Of a stretch of 34,928 bases of DNA, positions 19,611 to 27,898 are shown one piece after another. The DNA is from Enterobacterales bacterium (GTDB taxonomy: Bacteria; Pseudomonadota; Gammaproteobacteria; Enterobacterales; Enterobacteriaceae), in NCBI GenBank assembly GCA_015654745.1, contig JAATGH010000471.1:1-34928 (forward strand). The letters are read 5' to 3'. Within the stretch, counting starts at the first letter, position 1, and each line of letters begins with the position of its first letter. Under the pieces are notes generated by a model. The model searched no databases and was not told the DNA's origin. It saw only the letters and a program-made list of their open reading frames with translations. Made by a program: the position numbers and the translations under genes.

Positions 19611-20135
19611 ATGGAATACACTTTCACCCTAAAGTATCAGCTTGCCGCTGACTACCGCGAATCGGATGCGATCGTCGGACAACTGAACGAAGCCGGCTGC
19701 AAAGATGCGCTGGTCGGCATTGGCTTGCCAGGGAGGCTGGCATTGGCATTTACCCGGGAGGCCGCTAGCGCCGAGGCAGCCGTGTGCAGTGCGTTGGGCG
19801 ATGTACGCCGCGCCGTGTCATCGGCGAAGCTGATCGAAGCGGCGCCGGATCTGGTGGGGCTGACGGATGCGGCGCGGGTTGTCGGCTTGTCGAGGCGCAG
19901 TCTACGCAAATTGATGATGCTCTATCCGGGCAGCTTCCCGGCGCCGATTCATGAAGGCAGCGCATCAATCTGGCATCTCGCGGATATCTTGTCCTGGATA
20001 CAGAGCAGAGGGAACTACGGATTGCCACCAGAGGTGCTGGAAATGGCGGAGATGGCGATGCAGGTCAATGTGGCGAAAGAAACCCGCCGTTTACCGCCGC
20101 CTTCGACCACAGATTTGGCGGCGTTGATCGGCTAG
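19611..20135 (+). CDS. Uncharacterised two-part protein with AlpA/MerR-like HTH
   Basis: A 174-residue protein. Residues 1-75 look like a compact alpha/beta domain (YTFTLKYQL, then CKDALVGIGLPGRLALAFTREA). Residues 80-130 look like a helix-turn-helix of the excisionase/AlpA type (VGLTDAARVVGLSRRSLRKL, then a wing with FPAPIHEGSASIWHLADIL). The C-terminus is helical. I chose the second of two adjacent ATGs (19611), because AGGAG at 19601-19605 gives five-base spacing to it but only two to the first. Similar small HTH proteins often act as antitoxins or mobile-element regulators, but no toxin gene is visible upstream or downstream. Function unassigned. Confidence 0.75.
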   Translation: MEYTFTLKYQLAADYRESDAIVGQLNEAGCKDALVGIGLPGRLALAFTREAASAEAAVCSALGDVRRAVSSAKLIEAAPDLVGLTDAARVVGLSRRSLRKLMMLYPGSFPAPIHEGSASIWHLADILSWIQSRGNYGLPPEVLEMAEMAMQVNVAKETRRLPPPSTTDLAALIG

Positions 20136-20357
20136 CGTTTAAAAAATTGTATTTTGAGTACTATAAGTGGACAAAATAGCGGAGAACTAAACTATCTGCC
20201 GCCCCTCCCAAACGCTCTCAAGTTGCTGTTGTTGAGCCCATGATGGATTCGTTCGGCGCCATGTCGTGCTATTACCAGGCCATGTTCTTATGTGCCCTCG
20301 TCGTTGGCTCGGCCAGTCACGCCGACGATCACCGGTCGTTTACCGTCGGCAATGACC

Positions 20358-20705
20358 TCACGGGAGACGATTCGCCTCTTGTTCATCACGTAAATCGGCC
20401 CATTTCAGCAAAGAATCAAGCGCTGGGCAGAGCGCCTGCCCCCACTCGGTCAGTTTATATTCAACCTTTGGCGGTACCTGATGATGGACGATGCGCAGAA
20501 CCACCCCATCTTTTTCCAACTGGCGAAGCTGCTGGATCAGCATTTTTTGCGTGATGGCCGGGATCGCCTTTTCGAGTTCGGAGAATCGCAGCAGCTTGCC
20601 GCCGAACAGATGGAAAATGATCACCAGCTTCCATTTTCCCTCAAGGATCTTGAGCGCTTGTTCGACGCCACTGGCTCCCGTGGTCGGTGTGTATTTCTTT
20701 ACCAT
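20358..20705 (-). CDS. HxlR-family transcriptional regulator (second copy)
   Basis: A 115-residue winged-helix regulator with the family core LEGKWKLVIIFHLFGGKLLRFSEL, ITQKMLIQQLRQLEKDGVV and a wing PPKVEYKLTEWGQAL. Unlike the HxlR protein at 16247-16636 it has no N-terminal cysteine; its only cysteine (in ALCPAL) is in the C-terminal helix. No Shine-Dalgarno sequence precedes the ATG, and an operator-like dyad ends or starts within 10-25 bp of it, so the mRNA may be leaderless or very short-leadered. Divergent from an SDR gene, which it probably controls. Confidence 0.88.
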   Translation of the reverse strand: MVKKYTPTTGASGVEQALKILEGKWKLVIIFHLFGGKLLRFSELEKAIPAITQKMLIQQLRQLEKDGVVLRIVHHQVPPKVEYKLTEWGQALCPALDSLLKWADLRDEQEANRLP

Positions 20706-20713
20706 ACTTTTTT

Positions 20714-20728
20714 GTAAGTACCTTACTT
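20714..20728. promoter_or_regulatory. HxlR-type operator between regulator and SDR
   Basis: Overlapping dyads GTAAG-TAC-CTTAC (20714-20726) and AAGTA-CCT-TACTT (20716-20728) lie just upstream of the regulator's ATG. A further AGTAC follows at 20732-20736. Such short TAC/GTA dyads are usual for HxlR proteins. Confidence 0.55.
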
Positions 20729-20825
20729 TTTAGTACGTTCTTGTTGTTTTTGAAGTTTATCTTTATCCTCCTCAATGATCAATTCGGTCGCAATAGTTCG
20801 CATTAGCCAACCTGGAGATAATGAT

Positions 20826-21608
20826 ATGAGTTTCAACCTGGACATCGCTGGACGCAGGGCGCTGGTAACCGGTGGGACGAAAGGTATTGGCGCAGCCGTG
20901 GTCGCGGCGCTCCTGGATGCCGGCGTCAGGGTCATGACCACCGCTCGCTCGGTTCCCGAGACGCCAATTGAGGGCGTTGAGTTCTTCGTGACCGACGTAT
21001 CGACCGCCGCGGGATGCGCTAACCTGACCAATGCGGTGCTGGAACAGTTTGGCGGGGTCGACTTTATTGTCAATGTCGTAGGGGGTTCAACCGCGCCGGC
21101 CGGCGGTTTTGCCGTGCTTGACGACGATGAATGGTGGGCAGCCCTGAACCAGAACCTTATGGCGGCGGTGCGTATCGACCGGGCGCTATTGCCATCAATG
21201 ATCACCCAGGGTTGCGGCGTCATCATTCACGTGACGTCTATTCAACGTGAACTACCGCTTGCCGAATCGACGACCGCCTACGCCGCCGCAAAGGCGGCGC
21301 TGTCGACCTACAGCAAGAGTCTGTCAAAAGAGGTGTCGCCCAAGGGTATTCGCGTCGTGCGGGTTTCTCCTGGATGGGTAGCGACCGAGGCATCGGTCGC
21401 CATGGCGGAGCGTCTTGCGCTGCAGGCGGGCACGGACTACGAGGGTGGCAAGCAGATCATTATGGATTCACTTGGCGGTATCCCCCTTGGGCGGCCCGCC
21501 AGGACGGAGGAGGTGGCGGATCTCATCGCTTTCCTCGTGTCGGCGCGGGCAAGCTCCATCACCGGCACCGAGTACGTCATTGACGGTGGCACCGTGCCGA
21601 CGGTGTGA
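20826..21608 (+). CDS. Short-chain dehydrogenase/reductase (classical SDR)
   Basis: A 260-residue NAD(P)-dependent oxidoreductase. It has the cofactor motif TGGTKGIG at residues 15-22, NVVGG in place of NNAG (83-87), and catalytic Asn110, Ser138, Tyr152 and Lys156 (AYAAAK). The C-terminal [10 protein letters not shown] is typical of the family. The basic residue after beta-2 (TTARS) suggests NADPH preference. The ATG at 20826 has GGAG eight bases upstream; the longer frame starting at 20775 lacks one. Divergent from an HxlR regulator, an arrangement common for aldehyde/ketone-detoxifying enzymes. Substrate unknown. Confidence 0.9.
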   Translation: MSFNLDIAGRRALVTGGTKGIGAAVVAALLDAGVRVMTTARSVPETPIEGVEFFVTDVSTAAGCANLTNAVLEQFGGVDFIVNVVGGSTAPAGGFAVLDDDEWWAALNQNLMAAVRIDRALLPSMITQGCGVIIHVTSIQRELPLAESTTAYAAAKAALSTYSKSLSKEVSPKGIRVVRVSPGWVATEASVAMAERLALQAGTDYEGGKQIIMDSLGGIPLGRPARTEEVADLIAFLVSARASSITGTEYVIDGGTVPTV

Positions 21609-21670
21609 ACGGGACGTGGCCGGTTTATCCGCGCATGATCCGCTTATAGCGGCACCATCCGTTTAGACTC

Positions 21671-21687
21671 GGTAAGTTTATGGTAAG
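21671..21687 (+). promoter_or_regulatory. Direct repeat, candidate response-regulator box
   Basis: GGTAAG occurs twice (21671-21676 and 21682-21687) with an 11-bp period, the spacing bound by dimers of OmpR/PhoB-family regulators. It lies 54-70 bp upstream of the mipA-like ATG, ahead of an operon that encodes such a regulator. Autoregulation is inferred. Confidence 0.5.
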
Positions 21688-21740
21688 CCAGCGGGTCATA
21701 GAATGTCTTCCTGACCGATCTCGTATCATAAGGAATGACT

Positions 21741-22556
21741 ATGAAATATGCGTTAAGGCACGTTTGTCCCAAGGGGATCCTCCTCGTTTATGTCTTTTGC
21801 TATTCGGGTTCACTATTTGCATCTACTGAATCTGTTGCCAATCTTGATACGAAGGACTCGGGTTTTACCTGGTTGAGCGATGTGCCCAACGTCACCACGT
21901 GGGGGCTCGGCGGTGGCGTCAGTTACGGAAAATCGCCCTATAAAGGATACGGCTCGGATGTGAATCCCATACCTTTAGTTTATTTTGACGATAAGTGGGT
22001 GAATCTATACGGAAACGATCTTGACCTTAAATTGGGCCATTGGGATAACGTCAGCGTCGCATTACGTGCTAACTATGCGCTGGGTGAAGGGTATGATGCA
22101 TCTGATGCTGATATCCTCGATGGCATGCAGAAACGGCGCGGGGGGCTTTGGGCCGGCCCTTCCATAGCATGGCAAACGGATTTCGGCACCCTGTCCGCCA
22201 ATTACCTGCTGGCGGGAAACAAAGGTCAGCGAGCACTGCTTGGTTTTACTAAACAATTTGTCGATGGCGATGTGACGTTCTCGCCCTATGCCAGAGTGGC
22301 ATGGCTTAACAGCCAATACGTTGATTATTATTATGGTGTAAGGGATTCGGAAGCCCGCCCGGGCCGGCAAGCTTATGAGGGTGAGTCAACATATAATGTG
22401 ACTGCCGGGTTGCGGATCGGTTATACCCTCACTCCGCACCAACGTCTGCATTTGGATGCCAACGTGACGCATTTAGGCAGCGGGATCACGGATAGCCCGC
22501 TGGTGGGTCGCTCTAGCGTTCCAAAGATCAGCTTGGGCTACCTCTATCAATTTTAA
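21741..22556 (+). CDS. MipA/OmpV-family outer-membrane protein
   Basis: A 271-residue protein with an N-terminal signal peptide (hydrophobic segment ILLVYVFCYSGSLFA, cleavage probably just after ASTES or nearby) and a beta-barrel body of alternating aromatic strands ending in a C-terminal phenylalanine (SLGYLYQF), as outer-membrane proteins do. The segments WGLGGGVSYGKSPYKGY and PLVYFDDKWVNLYGND are typical of MipA/OmpV. AAGGA lies six bases before the ATG at 21741; an in-frame ATG at 21735 is too close to it. First gene of a four-gene operon with a two-component system. Family members scaffold murein enzymes (MipA) or act as porins/antibiotic-response proteins; the role here is open. Confidence 0.9.
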   Translation: MKYALRHVCPKGILLVYVFCYSGSLFASTESVANLDTKDSGFTWLSDVPNVTTWGLGGGVSYGKSPYKGYGSDVNPIPLVYFDDKWVNLYGNDLDLKLGHWDNVSVALRANYALGEGYDASDADILDGMQKRRGGLWAGPSIAWQTDFGTLSANYLLAGNKGQRALLGFTKQFVDGDVTFSPYARVAWLNSQYVDYYYGVRDSEARPGRQAYEGESTYNVTAGLRIGYTLTPHQRLHLDANVTHLGSGITDSPLVGRSSVPKISLGYLYQF

Positions 22557-22569
22557 CTTGAGTAAATCT

Positions 22570-23247
22570 ATGCCACGCGTTGCTCTGATTGAGGATAACG
22601 GCCGGCTCGCCGACATGATCGGGTCAGCCTTATCCGCAGTGGGAATAGAGACCGATATCTTTGCTTCCCTGGCGCAGGCCACATATGGCCTGGGGCAAGC
22701 CAGCTATGACGTGTTGATTATCGACCGGGGTCTGCCTGATGGCGATGGTTTGACTTTTTTAAGAGAATATCGTGGTTCTGGTCAAATGATCCCATGCCTG
22801 ATGGTGACCGCGCGTGACGCGTTGCATGATCGCATTGATGGATTGGAAAGCGGTGCTGACGACTATGTGACCAAACCCTTTGCCATGAGTGAACTGGTGG
22901 CGCGGGTTCGTTCTCTGATGCGACGCCCAAGCGAAACCGTCTCACTGACCTTTGTTTTTGCCAATATGATCCTAGACCCGCAAGACCAGACGCTGCGTTG
23001 TAACAATACTTCGATATTGTTGGCGCCCAGCGAGCTGCAAATCATGTTGGCTTTGCTTAAGGCCAGGGGACAAATTGTGCGCCACGCCACGCTGGAACAT
23101 GCTGCCTGGGGCATGGAGGATGCGGTGACGCCAAATGCGCTTGAAGTCGCGGTTTACCGATTGCGCAAGAAAATGGGCCGCGCGGGCATTCTGGCGAAAA
23201 TCGTGAATATTCGCGGTGTCGGGTTTGCTCTGCGTAGCCTGATTTGA
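22570..23247 (+). CDS. OmpR-family response regulator
   Basis: A 225-residue two-domain regulator. The receiver has acidic residues Glu8-Asp9, phospho-acceptor Asp52 (LIIDRGLPDGDG), the Thr in MVTARD and the conserved Lys in YVTKPFA. The C-terminal winged helix (LAPSELQIMLALLKARGQ, VAVYRLRKKMG, IVNIRGVGFAL) binds DNA. It begins 13 bp after the mipA stop; a TTG at 22558 in frame is an alternative start, and neither has a strong ribosome binding site, so translational coupling is likely. Its kinase is encoded two genes downstream, separated by an AraC-type gene. Confidence 0.93.
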   Translation: MPRVALIEDNGRLADMIGSALSAVGIETDIFASLAQATYGLGQASYDVLIIDRGLPDGDGLTFLREYRGSGQMIPCLMVTARDALHDRIDGLESGADDYVTKPFAMSELVARVRSLMRRPSETVSLTFVFANMILDPQDQTLRCNNTSILLAPSELQIMLALLKARGQIVRHATLEHAAWGMEDAVTPNALEVAVYRLRKKMGRAGILAKIVNIRGVGFALRSLI

Positions 23248-23314
23248 CGTGCTGATATAGGGCAATGGCATTATCTGCAGCAGGAAAAGAACGATCTTAA
23301 TCTGGGGGAGCAAT

Positions 23315-23743
23315 ATGTACTATGAGAATGTTTTGGATGATCTGTTAATATGGATCGAAAACAATCTTGAAACGTCCCTGAATTTGCAGATACTCTCTGA
23401 AAAATCCGGTTATAGTAAATGGCATTTACAGCGATTATTTAAAAGGTTCACTCACTATTCCCTTGCCACATATACCCGTAAAAGGCGATTGACCCGTGCG
23501 GCGGATGAATTACGCCAGTCGGCACTGTCCATCAATGACATTGCGCGTAAATACCACTTTGACGATCAGTCGGCGCTGACGAGAGCCTTCAAAAAAAACT
23601 TCGATATCACACCTTCGGCGTATCTACGTTTGCACGTTCGCCCGGATTATGGTTTGCAGACCGCTCTTTCATTAAAAAGCCACACGCATCAGCAAATCCA
23701 GTCCATTTCGCCGGACGAGTCGCAAAAGGGTAGTCGACGATGA
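23315..23743 (+). CDS. AraC-family activator of the SoxS/MarA/Rob group
   Basis: A 142-residue protein consisting of a two-HTH AraC DNA-binding domain. HTH 1 is near residues 24-45 (SEKSGYSKWHLQRLFKR) and HTH 2 near 72-95 (INDIARKYHFDDQSALTRAF). The recognition-helix segment GYSKWHLQRLF is that of Rob and SoxS, so it may bind mar/sox/rob-type boxes. It has a 35-residue polar C-terminal tail but no Rob-like effector domain, so activity is probably set by its amount. GGGGAG precedes the ATG. Its stop overlaps the start of the kinase gene (ATGA), so the two are translationally coupled. Its place inside a two-component operon is unusual. Confidence 0.9.
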   Translation: MYYENVLDDLLIWIENNLETSLNLQILSEKSGYSKWHLQRLFKRFTHYSLATYTRKRRLTRAADELRQSALSINDIARKYHFDDQSALTRAFKKNFDITPSAYLRLHVRPDYGLQTALSLKSHTHQQIQSISPDESQKGSRR

Positions 23744-25161
23744 CGCAACGCGGAATGATACTTCGCTGGATACCTCAAAAGATCTTCAATGACTTTACCA
23801 GGAGCTTATCATTCAGATTATGGCTAGTCAGTATTTTGGTGCTTTCGGTCAGTTTAATCGCCGTTACCATTATCGTCGTGTATGTATTCAACCAATCGCC
23901 GCTAGAGCTGTGGCAAAAGGACGATAATCAACGGACCGCCGAACGCGTTGTCTCAGGCTTGCAATTTGATGACCGCGGGCAGCTGGTTGAGATAAAACTC
24001 GATCGCCGAAATGAGTGGCTATTTCACGCGGCGCCGACGGAGATCATATATCGTGTACTGGATGGACAGGGCAATATATTACTCACGTCTAACGGAGATT
24101 ATGACGTGCCTTGGGGGAATAGATTACTGGACGAGTCGGTGGGCCTTCATCAACAGATCATGCTCCATCACGAACTCTATGATCTGTTTTCATTGAAATT
24201 AAACCGAAAAAATCATGTATTCTATGTTCAAACCGCAACCAGCAATGCGTTCGGCGAAGTCGCGGTAGAGCTTAAACTCAAGCCGATTCCAAAAATCGTT
24301 GGAGTGACTATTTTAATCGCCGTTATAGGTTTTGGGCTAACCTTCCCCTTTATCATCAGGTGGATACTCCGGCCGCTGAAAAACACCTCCCAGGCGGCAA
24401 TATTAATCACCCCGACTAATTTACGGTCGCGATTGAATGGCGAACATATTCCCAATGAAATCAAACCATTAATCGCGGCATTCAATGATGTGCTCGAACG
24501 ATTGGAAAAAGGGTTTATTGCCCAGCAGGAATTTTTAGGTATCGCGGCGCATGAGCTTAAGACGCCACTTACATTATTGCGAGCACAAATAGAACTGCAC
24601 CCGGATATCAGCGATAAAACCCTATTGCTACGTGATATTGATTTTATGGCGAGGCAAGTACGGCAACTGTTACAACTGGCGGAACTGAGCGAAGCGCAAA
24701 ATTATCATTTTATCAAGACCGACAGAATCGCGGTTGTGCATGAAGTGATCAACTATTTATATCTGAAAGCAGAGTGCCGTCGGGTTGAAATCATAATGCA
24801 CGCTTCAAAATCACTGAGTTGGATTGACGCCGATAAAAGTGCGTTATTTATTTTACTGAAAAATATCATCGATAATGCCATTAATGTCTCTTCGGCCAAC
24901 AATGCCGTGACTATTACGGCGACTGAAAGTACCTTCCGCATTCAGGATCGCGGACCCGGTATCGATCCAGACCATCTGCCATTTTTGTTCGATCGGTTTT
25001 GGCGCGGACCGAATGCTTCGCCTGACGGGAGCGGATTGGGGCTGGCCATCTGTAAAGAAATAGCGAACGCCCATCATTGGAAAATCACGGTGCAAAATCT
25101 GGTAAAAGGCGTGGAGGTCATGATCCGCTTGCCTCCCAGAACCAAGCAGGATCCAACCTAA
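23740..25161 (+). CDS. Membrane sensor histidine kinase
   Basis: A 473-residue kinase. It has transmembrane helix 1 at about residues 27-50, a periplasmic sensor of about 135 residues, helix 2 at about 187-209, HAMP-like linker, the H-box with His271 (AAHELKTPL), the N-box around 375-381 (NIIDNAI), the G1-box DRGPGI (403-408) and the G2-box GSGLGL (430-435). The architecture is that of EnvZ/QseC-type kinases; the signal cannot be read from sequence. Start codon overlaps the stop of the AraC gene by four bases. Partner of the OmpR-type regulator in the same operon. Confidence 0.93.
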   Translation: MTQRGMILRWIPQKIFNDFTRSLSFRLWLVSILVLSVSLIAVTIIVVYVFNQSPLELWQKDDNQRTAERVVSGLQFDDRGQLVEIKLDRRNEWLFHAAPTEIIYRVLDGQGNILLTSNGDYDVPWGNRLLDESVGLHQQIMLHHELYDLFSLKLNRKNHVFYVQTATSNAFGEVAVELKLKPIPKIVGVTILIAVIGFGLTFPFIIRWILRPLKNTSQAAILITPTNLRSRLNGEHIPNEIKPLIAAFNDVLERLEKGFIAQQEFLGIAAHELKTPLTLLRAQIELHPDISDKTLLLRDIDFMARQVRQLLQLAELSEAQNYHFIKTDRIAVVHEVINYLYLKAECRRVEIIMHASKSLSWIDADKSALFILLKNIIDNAINVSSANNAVTITATESTFRIQDRGPGIDPDHLPFLFDRFWRGPNASPDGSGLGLAICKEIANAHHWKITVQNLVKGVEVMIRLPPRTKQDPT

Positions 25162-25644
25162 AGGCCATCATACCCATGTTAGCCACCATCCCAGTGATGT
25201 ATCAGGTTCATCAAAGCGATCGATGGCGGCATCATGGGCATTAAGGAGGTTTCTCACGTTCGGCCCATAGCCTGGCTTGAGCTTGCCGTTTAATCATGCC
25301 AACTGTGCGAGCGCGATTACATATGGCGCAATCCAGCATTGACGGCTGTGCCGATATCGCTACATTGATGCCGGAGATTCTCGGGGCACCGATGTTGAAT
25401 AAGTCGGTATAGATAGCCTGATATAGCGTCATCCAGCGGGTATAATCGTTATTGCGCACGATCTGTGCCACCGGTATTGCCATGTGGTCGGCTAAACTGA
25501 CTACCGGCCGACGAAGGTGAAACAGATAAAACGGACAAGATGTCGCGGCGTCCAGGCATACCGAGCGTTGTCGTACCACGAATTCAACGTCTATTGTCCG
25601 CGGGTTTGAACCATTATCCCCTTGGGGGGCGAGGAGTATTAAAA
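25162..25644. other. Region between the kinase and yghU with a doubtful minus-strand frame
   Basis: A GTG-started minus-strand frame (25241-25579, 112 codons) has protein-like stretches (IVRNNDYTRWMTLYQAIYTD) but no ribosome binding site and no family I recognise. It may be a gene remnant or a chance frame. No terminator for the kinase operon was found by eye. Confidence 0.4.
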
Positions 25645-26520
25645 ATGACAGATTCGTCTCATTATGTACCAGCGAAGGTGTGGACCTGGAATTCGGCGAG
25701 CGGTGGCCGCTTTGCGAATATTAACCGGCCAATTTCTGGGCCGACGCATGACCAGGAGCTGCCCGTAGGCCGTCATCCTCTCCAGCTTTATTCGCTGGCG
25801 ACGCCGAATGGCGTTAAGGTCACGGTCATGCTGGAGGAACTGCTGGCTCTCGGCCACAGCGGAGCTGAATACGACGCTTGGTTAATAAAAATCGGCGACG
25901 GTGATCAGTTCGGCAGCGGTTTTGTGGCGGTGAACCCCAACTCAAAAATACCGGCGCTGTTGGATCGCGGCGGCCCACAGCCGATCCGGGTTTTTGAATC
26001 CGGGGCGATTTTGCTCTATCTGGCCGAGAAGTTTGGCGCATTCCTTCCCACCGAGGCCGGCGCCCGTGCCGAATGTCTGTCATGGTTGTTTTGGCAGGTG
26101 GGCAGCGCGCCTTACCTGGGCGGCGGTTTTGGACACTTTTATGCCTACGCGCCGACGAAAATCGAATACGCGATCGACCGCTTTGCCATGGAAACCAAGC
26201 GGCAGCTTGACGTGCTTGATAAGCAGCTGGCAAATAACGAATATGTCTCCGGAAACCAGTATACCATCGCCGACATGGCTATCTGGCCCTGGTACGGTGG
26301 CCTGGCCAAGGGCTGGCTGTATGAAGCGGCCGAATTCCTGCAGGTGCAGGATTACAAGCATATCCAGCGCTGGGCAGACACCCTTGGCGCGCGCGCGGCG
26401 GTTCAGCGTGGGCGGATGGTGAACCGTGTCTTTGGCGAACCCGCAAGCCAGCTGCGTGAGCGCCATGATGCCGCTGACTTTGCCACCAAAACCGAAGACA
26501 AGTTGACCGGTAACCGTTAA
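25645..26520 (+). CDS. yghU: YghU-type glutathione S-transferase family disulfide reductase
   Basis: A 291-residue Nu-class glutathione transferase-like protein, close in sequence to E. coli YghU from AKVWTWNSASGGRFANINRP through to the C-terminal HDAADFATKTEDK. The N-terminal thioredoxin-like domain carries SLATPNGVKVTVMLEELLAL, the glutathione-contact segment PNSKIPAL and the FESGAILLYLAEK motif. The helical domain has YTIADMAIWPW. E. coli YghU binds two glutathiones and reduces disulfides or peroxides. GAGGAG lies eight bases before the ATG at 25645, which also gives the E. coli-like N-terminus; a frame open from 25540 is ignored. Confidence 0.94.
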   Translation: MTDSSHYVPAKVWTWNSASGGRFANINRPISGPTHDQELPVGRHPLQLYSLATPNGVKVTVMLEELLALGHSGAEYDAWLIKIGDGDQFGSGFVAVNPNSKIPALLDRGGPQPIRVFESGAILLYLAEKFGAFLPTEAGARAECLSWLFWQVGSAPYLGGGFGHFYAYAPTKIEYAIDRFAMETKRQLDVLDKQLANNEYVSGNQYTIADMAIWPWYGGLAKGWLYEAAEFLQVQDYKHIQRWADTLGARAAVQRGRMVNRVFGEPASQLRERHDAADFATKTEDKLTGNR

Positions 26521-26589
26521 ATGGGCCGCAACGGCATATAAGCATCGCCGGTCCGGGTCGGAAATGTGTTGTTGCGGGACCGATCCGTC

Positions 26590-27372
26590 TTATTGGCCAC
26601 TCGTATCGGAGACGGTGGTATGGGTCATTCCCAGGCGACCGATAAAGGGTAGGCGCAGCGCGGGGCGTTTTACGTCAATACCGAAATCCAGACCCAGGAC
26701 GTTCAGTTCAACGCCTTCTTCGATGCCAACGCTTAATCCCAGCAGGCCGAGTAGGGAAATCTGCCAGCCGCTGCCGGTTGGGGACATGCCGATGGGATGG
26801 CCGATAGAACGGTAGTCTTTGCCGATGGCGTTGGCCGGCAGGTCGAGCCTTAAGGCGGGTACCTCCCGTCCAATATGGGCAAGGAAAGTGTTGCTATTGG
26901 GCCCTGGATAGCTTAGGTAGGTCTGGGCGTAGGGGTAACTCCGGATCGCCGCCTCAATTTGCGTGATCATGGCATCCACGCCCGGGCCGCGTTGATCAAC
27001 CAGCAGCATTGGCCGCGAGCCAAACCATAATCCATCGGGTAGGGCGTAGTTTCGTTGGACCACATCGTTACCGCGCCACCCAACCACCTCATAACGGGTA
27101 AAGGCGGTTTCGCCGGACCCTTTGTAAATAATCCAGGGATGTACCGCAAACACACCCCGCCAGCCGTAGGTTTTGGCTGCGTAGACCTGCACGATGGCGG
27201 TATTTACCAGCCGGACCGGGTCGGGCGCCATGCCGGCCGAATAGCGTGGCGCGGTGACCCAGCTTTGACTTTTAACGCCGCCGCGGGTAAAAAAATTATC
27301 GGCCAGACTGAGGCCGCAAGACAGGCTCAGCAGCACTGCCAGCCCAACCGTTATATGCTTTATCAGCTTCAT
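26590..27372 (-). CDS. DUF3750-family exported protein
   Basis: A 260-residue protein with a clear N-terminal signal segment (KHITVGLAVLLSLSCGLSLA). The body has the conserved features of the DUF3750 family as I know it: SAGMAPDP, VQVYAAKTYGWRGVFAVHPW, YEVVGWRG, YPGPNSNTF, DLPANAIGKDY, LGLLGLSVGIEEGVELN and LRLPFIGRLG. Its molecular role is unknown. A cysteine in the signal region (LSLSC) is not a good lipobox, so periplasmic release is more likely than lipidation. It lies 76 bp downstream of the acetyltransferase on the same strand and converges with yghU. Confidence 0.82.
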   Translation of the reverse strand: MKLIKHITVGLAVLLSLSCGLSLADNFFTRGGVKSQSWVTAPRYSAGMAPDPVRLVNTAIVQVYAAKTYGWRGVFAVHPWIIYKGSGETAFTRYEVVGWRGNDVVQRNYALPDGLWFGSRPMLLVDQRGPGVDAMITQIEAAIRSYPYAQTYLSYPGPNSNTFLAHIGREVPALRLDLPANAIGKDYRSIGHPIGMSPTGSGWQISLLGLLGLSVGIEEGVELNVLGLDFGIDVKRPALRLPFIGRLGMTHTTVSDTSGQ

Positions 27373-27448
27373 GGTTTATCACCGTTTTTTCAGGTTTACC
27401 AATCTACCGCGAAATGTTCATTTCTCCCAGCAGCCAGTCCCGTGCGAC

Positions 27449-27898
27449 TTATTTTGTCAGCGGGTTGACCTTATGCATCAGGTAATACCGCCCATGCTCC
27501 CCGCGCCCGGATGAGATAATTTTCCACCCATGGTGCAGATAGAATTGTTGAGCCCCCAGGTTTTCTCGCAGGCATTTTAGCGCCAGAGTCTCGCGGCATA
27601 AGGGATAACAAGCCGCCAGAAGCGCGCTGGCGACGCCCTGTCGCTGGTAATTTGGATCGACAAACAGGTTGTGCAGGAAACTGTCCGGGAGCCATAACGA
27701 CGCAAAGCCGGCAATATGCCCACGGAGTTCGGCCACTAAAATGCGTTCGTCAAACGTGGCGCTGTCAAAATCTTCCAGTAACCATGATTGGGGGTCCAGC
27801 CATGGCCACCCTTGTTTGCGTGAGGATAGGAATAGCGTGCGCAAAAATGGCCGATCCGCTTCGTGGTAGTTTCGAATCACGATATTCGAGTCTGACAT
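27449..27898 (-). CDS. GNAT-family N-acetyltransferase
   Basis: A 149-residue acetyltransferase of the GNAT fold. The acetyl-CoA motif A is LFVDPNYQRQGVASALLAA (Q/R-x-x-G-V/A pattern RQGVAS), preceded by VAELRGHIAGFASLWL and followed by the C-terminal AQQFYLHHGWKII, which closes the fold. The ATG at 27898 has AAAGGA five bases upstream; a longer frame from 27934 adds 12 residues without such a site. Substrate unknown; the short, single-domain form suggests a small-molecule or N-terminal amine acceptor. Confidence 0.86.
   Translation of the reverse strand: MSDSNIVIRNYHEADRPFLRTLFLSSRKQGWPWLDPQSWLLEDFDSATFDERILVAELRGHIAGFASLWLPDSFLHNLFVDPNYQRQGVASALLAACYPLCRETLALKCLRENLGAQQFYLHHGWKIISSGRGEHGRYYLMHKVNPLTK

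Noticed and set aside
19463-19651. 62-codon frame before the HTH protein
   Set aside because: Arginine/serine-rich composition, no ribosome binding site, and it overlaps the better supported gene at 19611.
20240-20554. 104-codon frame overlapping the second HxlR gene
   Set aside because: Half of it is antisense to the HxlR gene; the hydrophobic start is suggestive of a signal peptide, but no ribosome binding site supports it.
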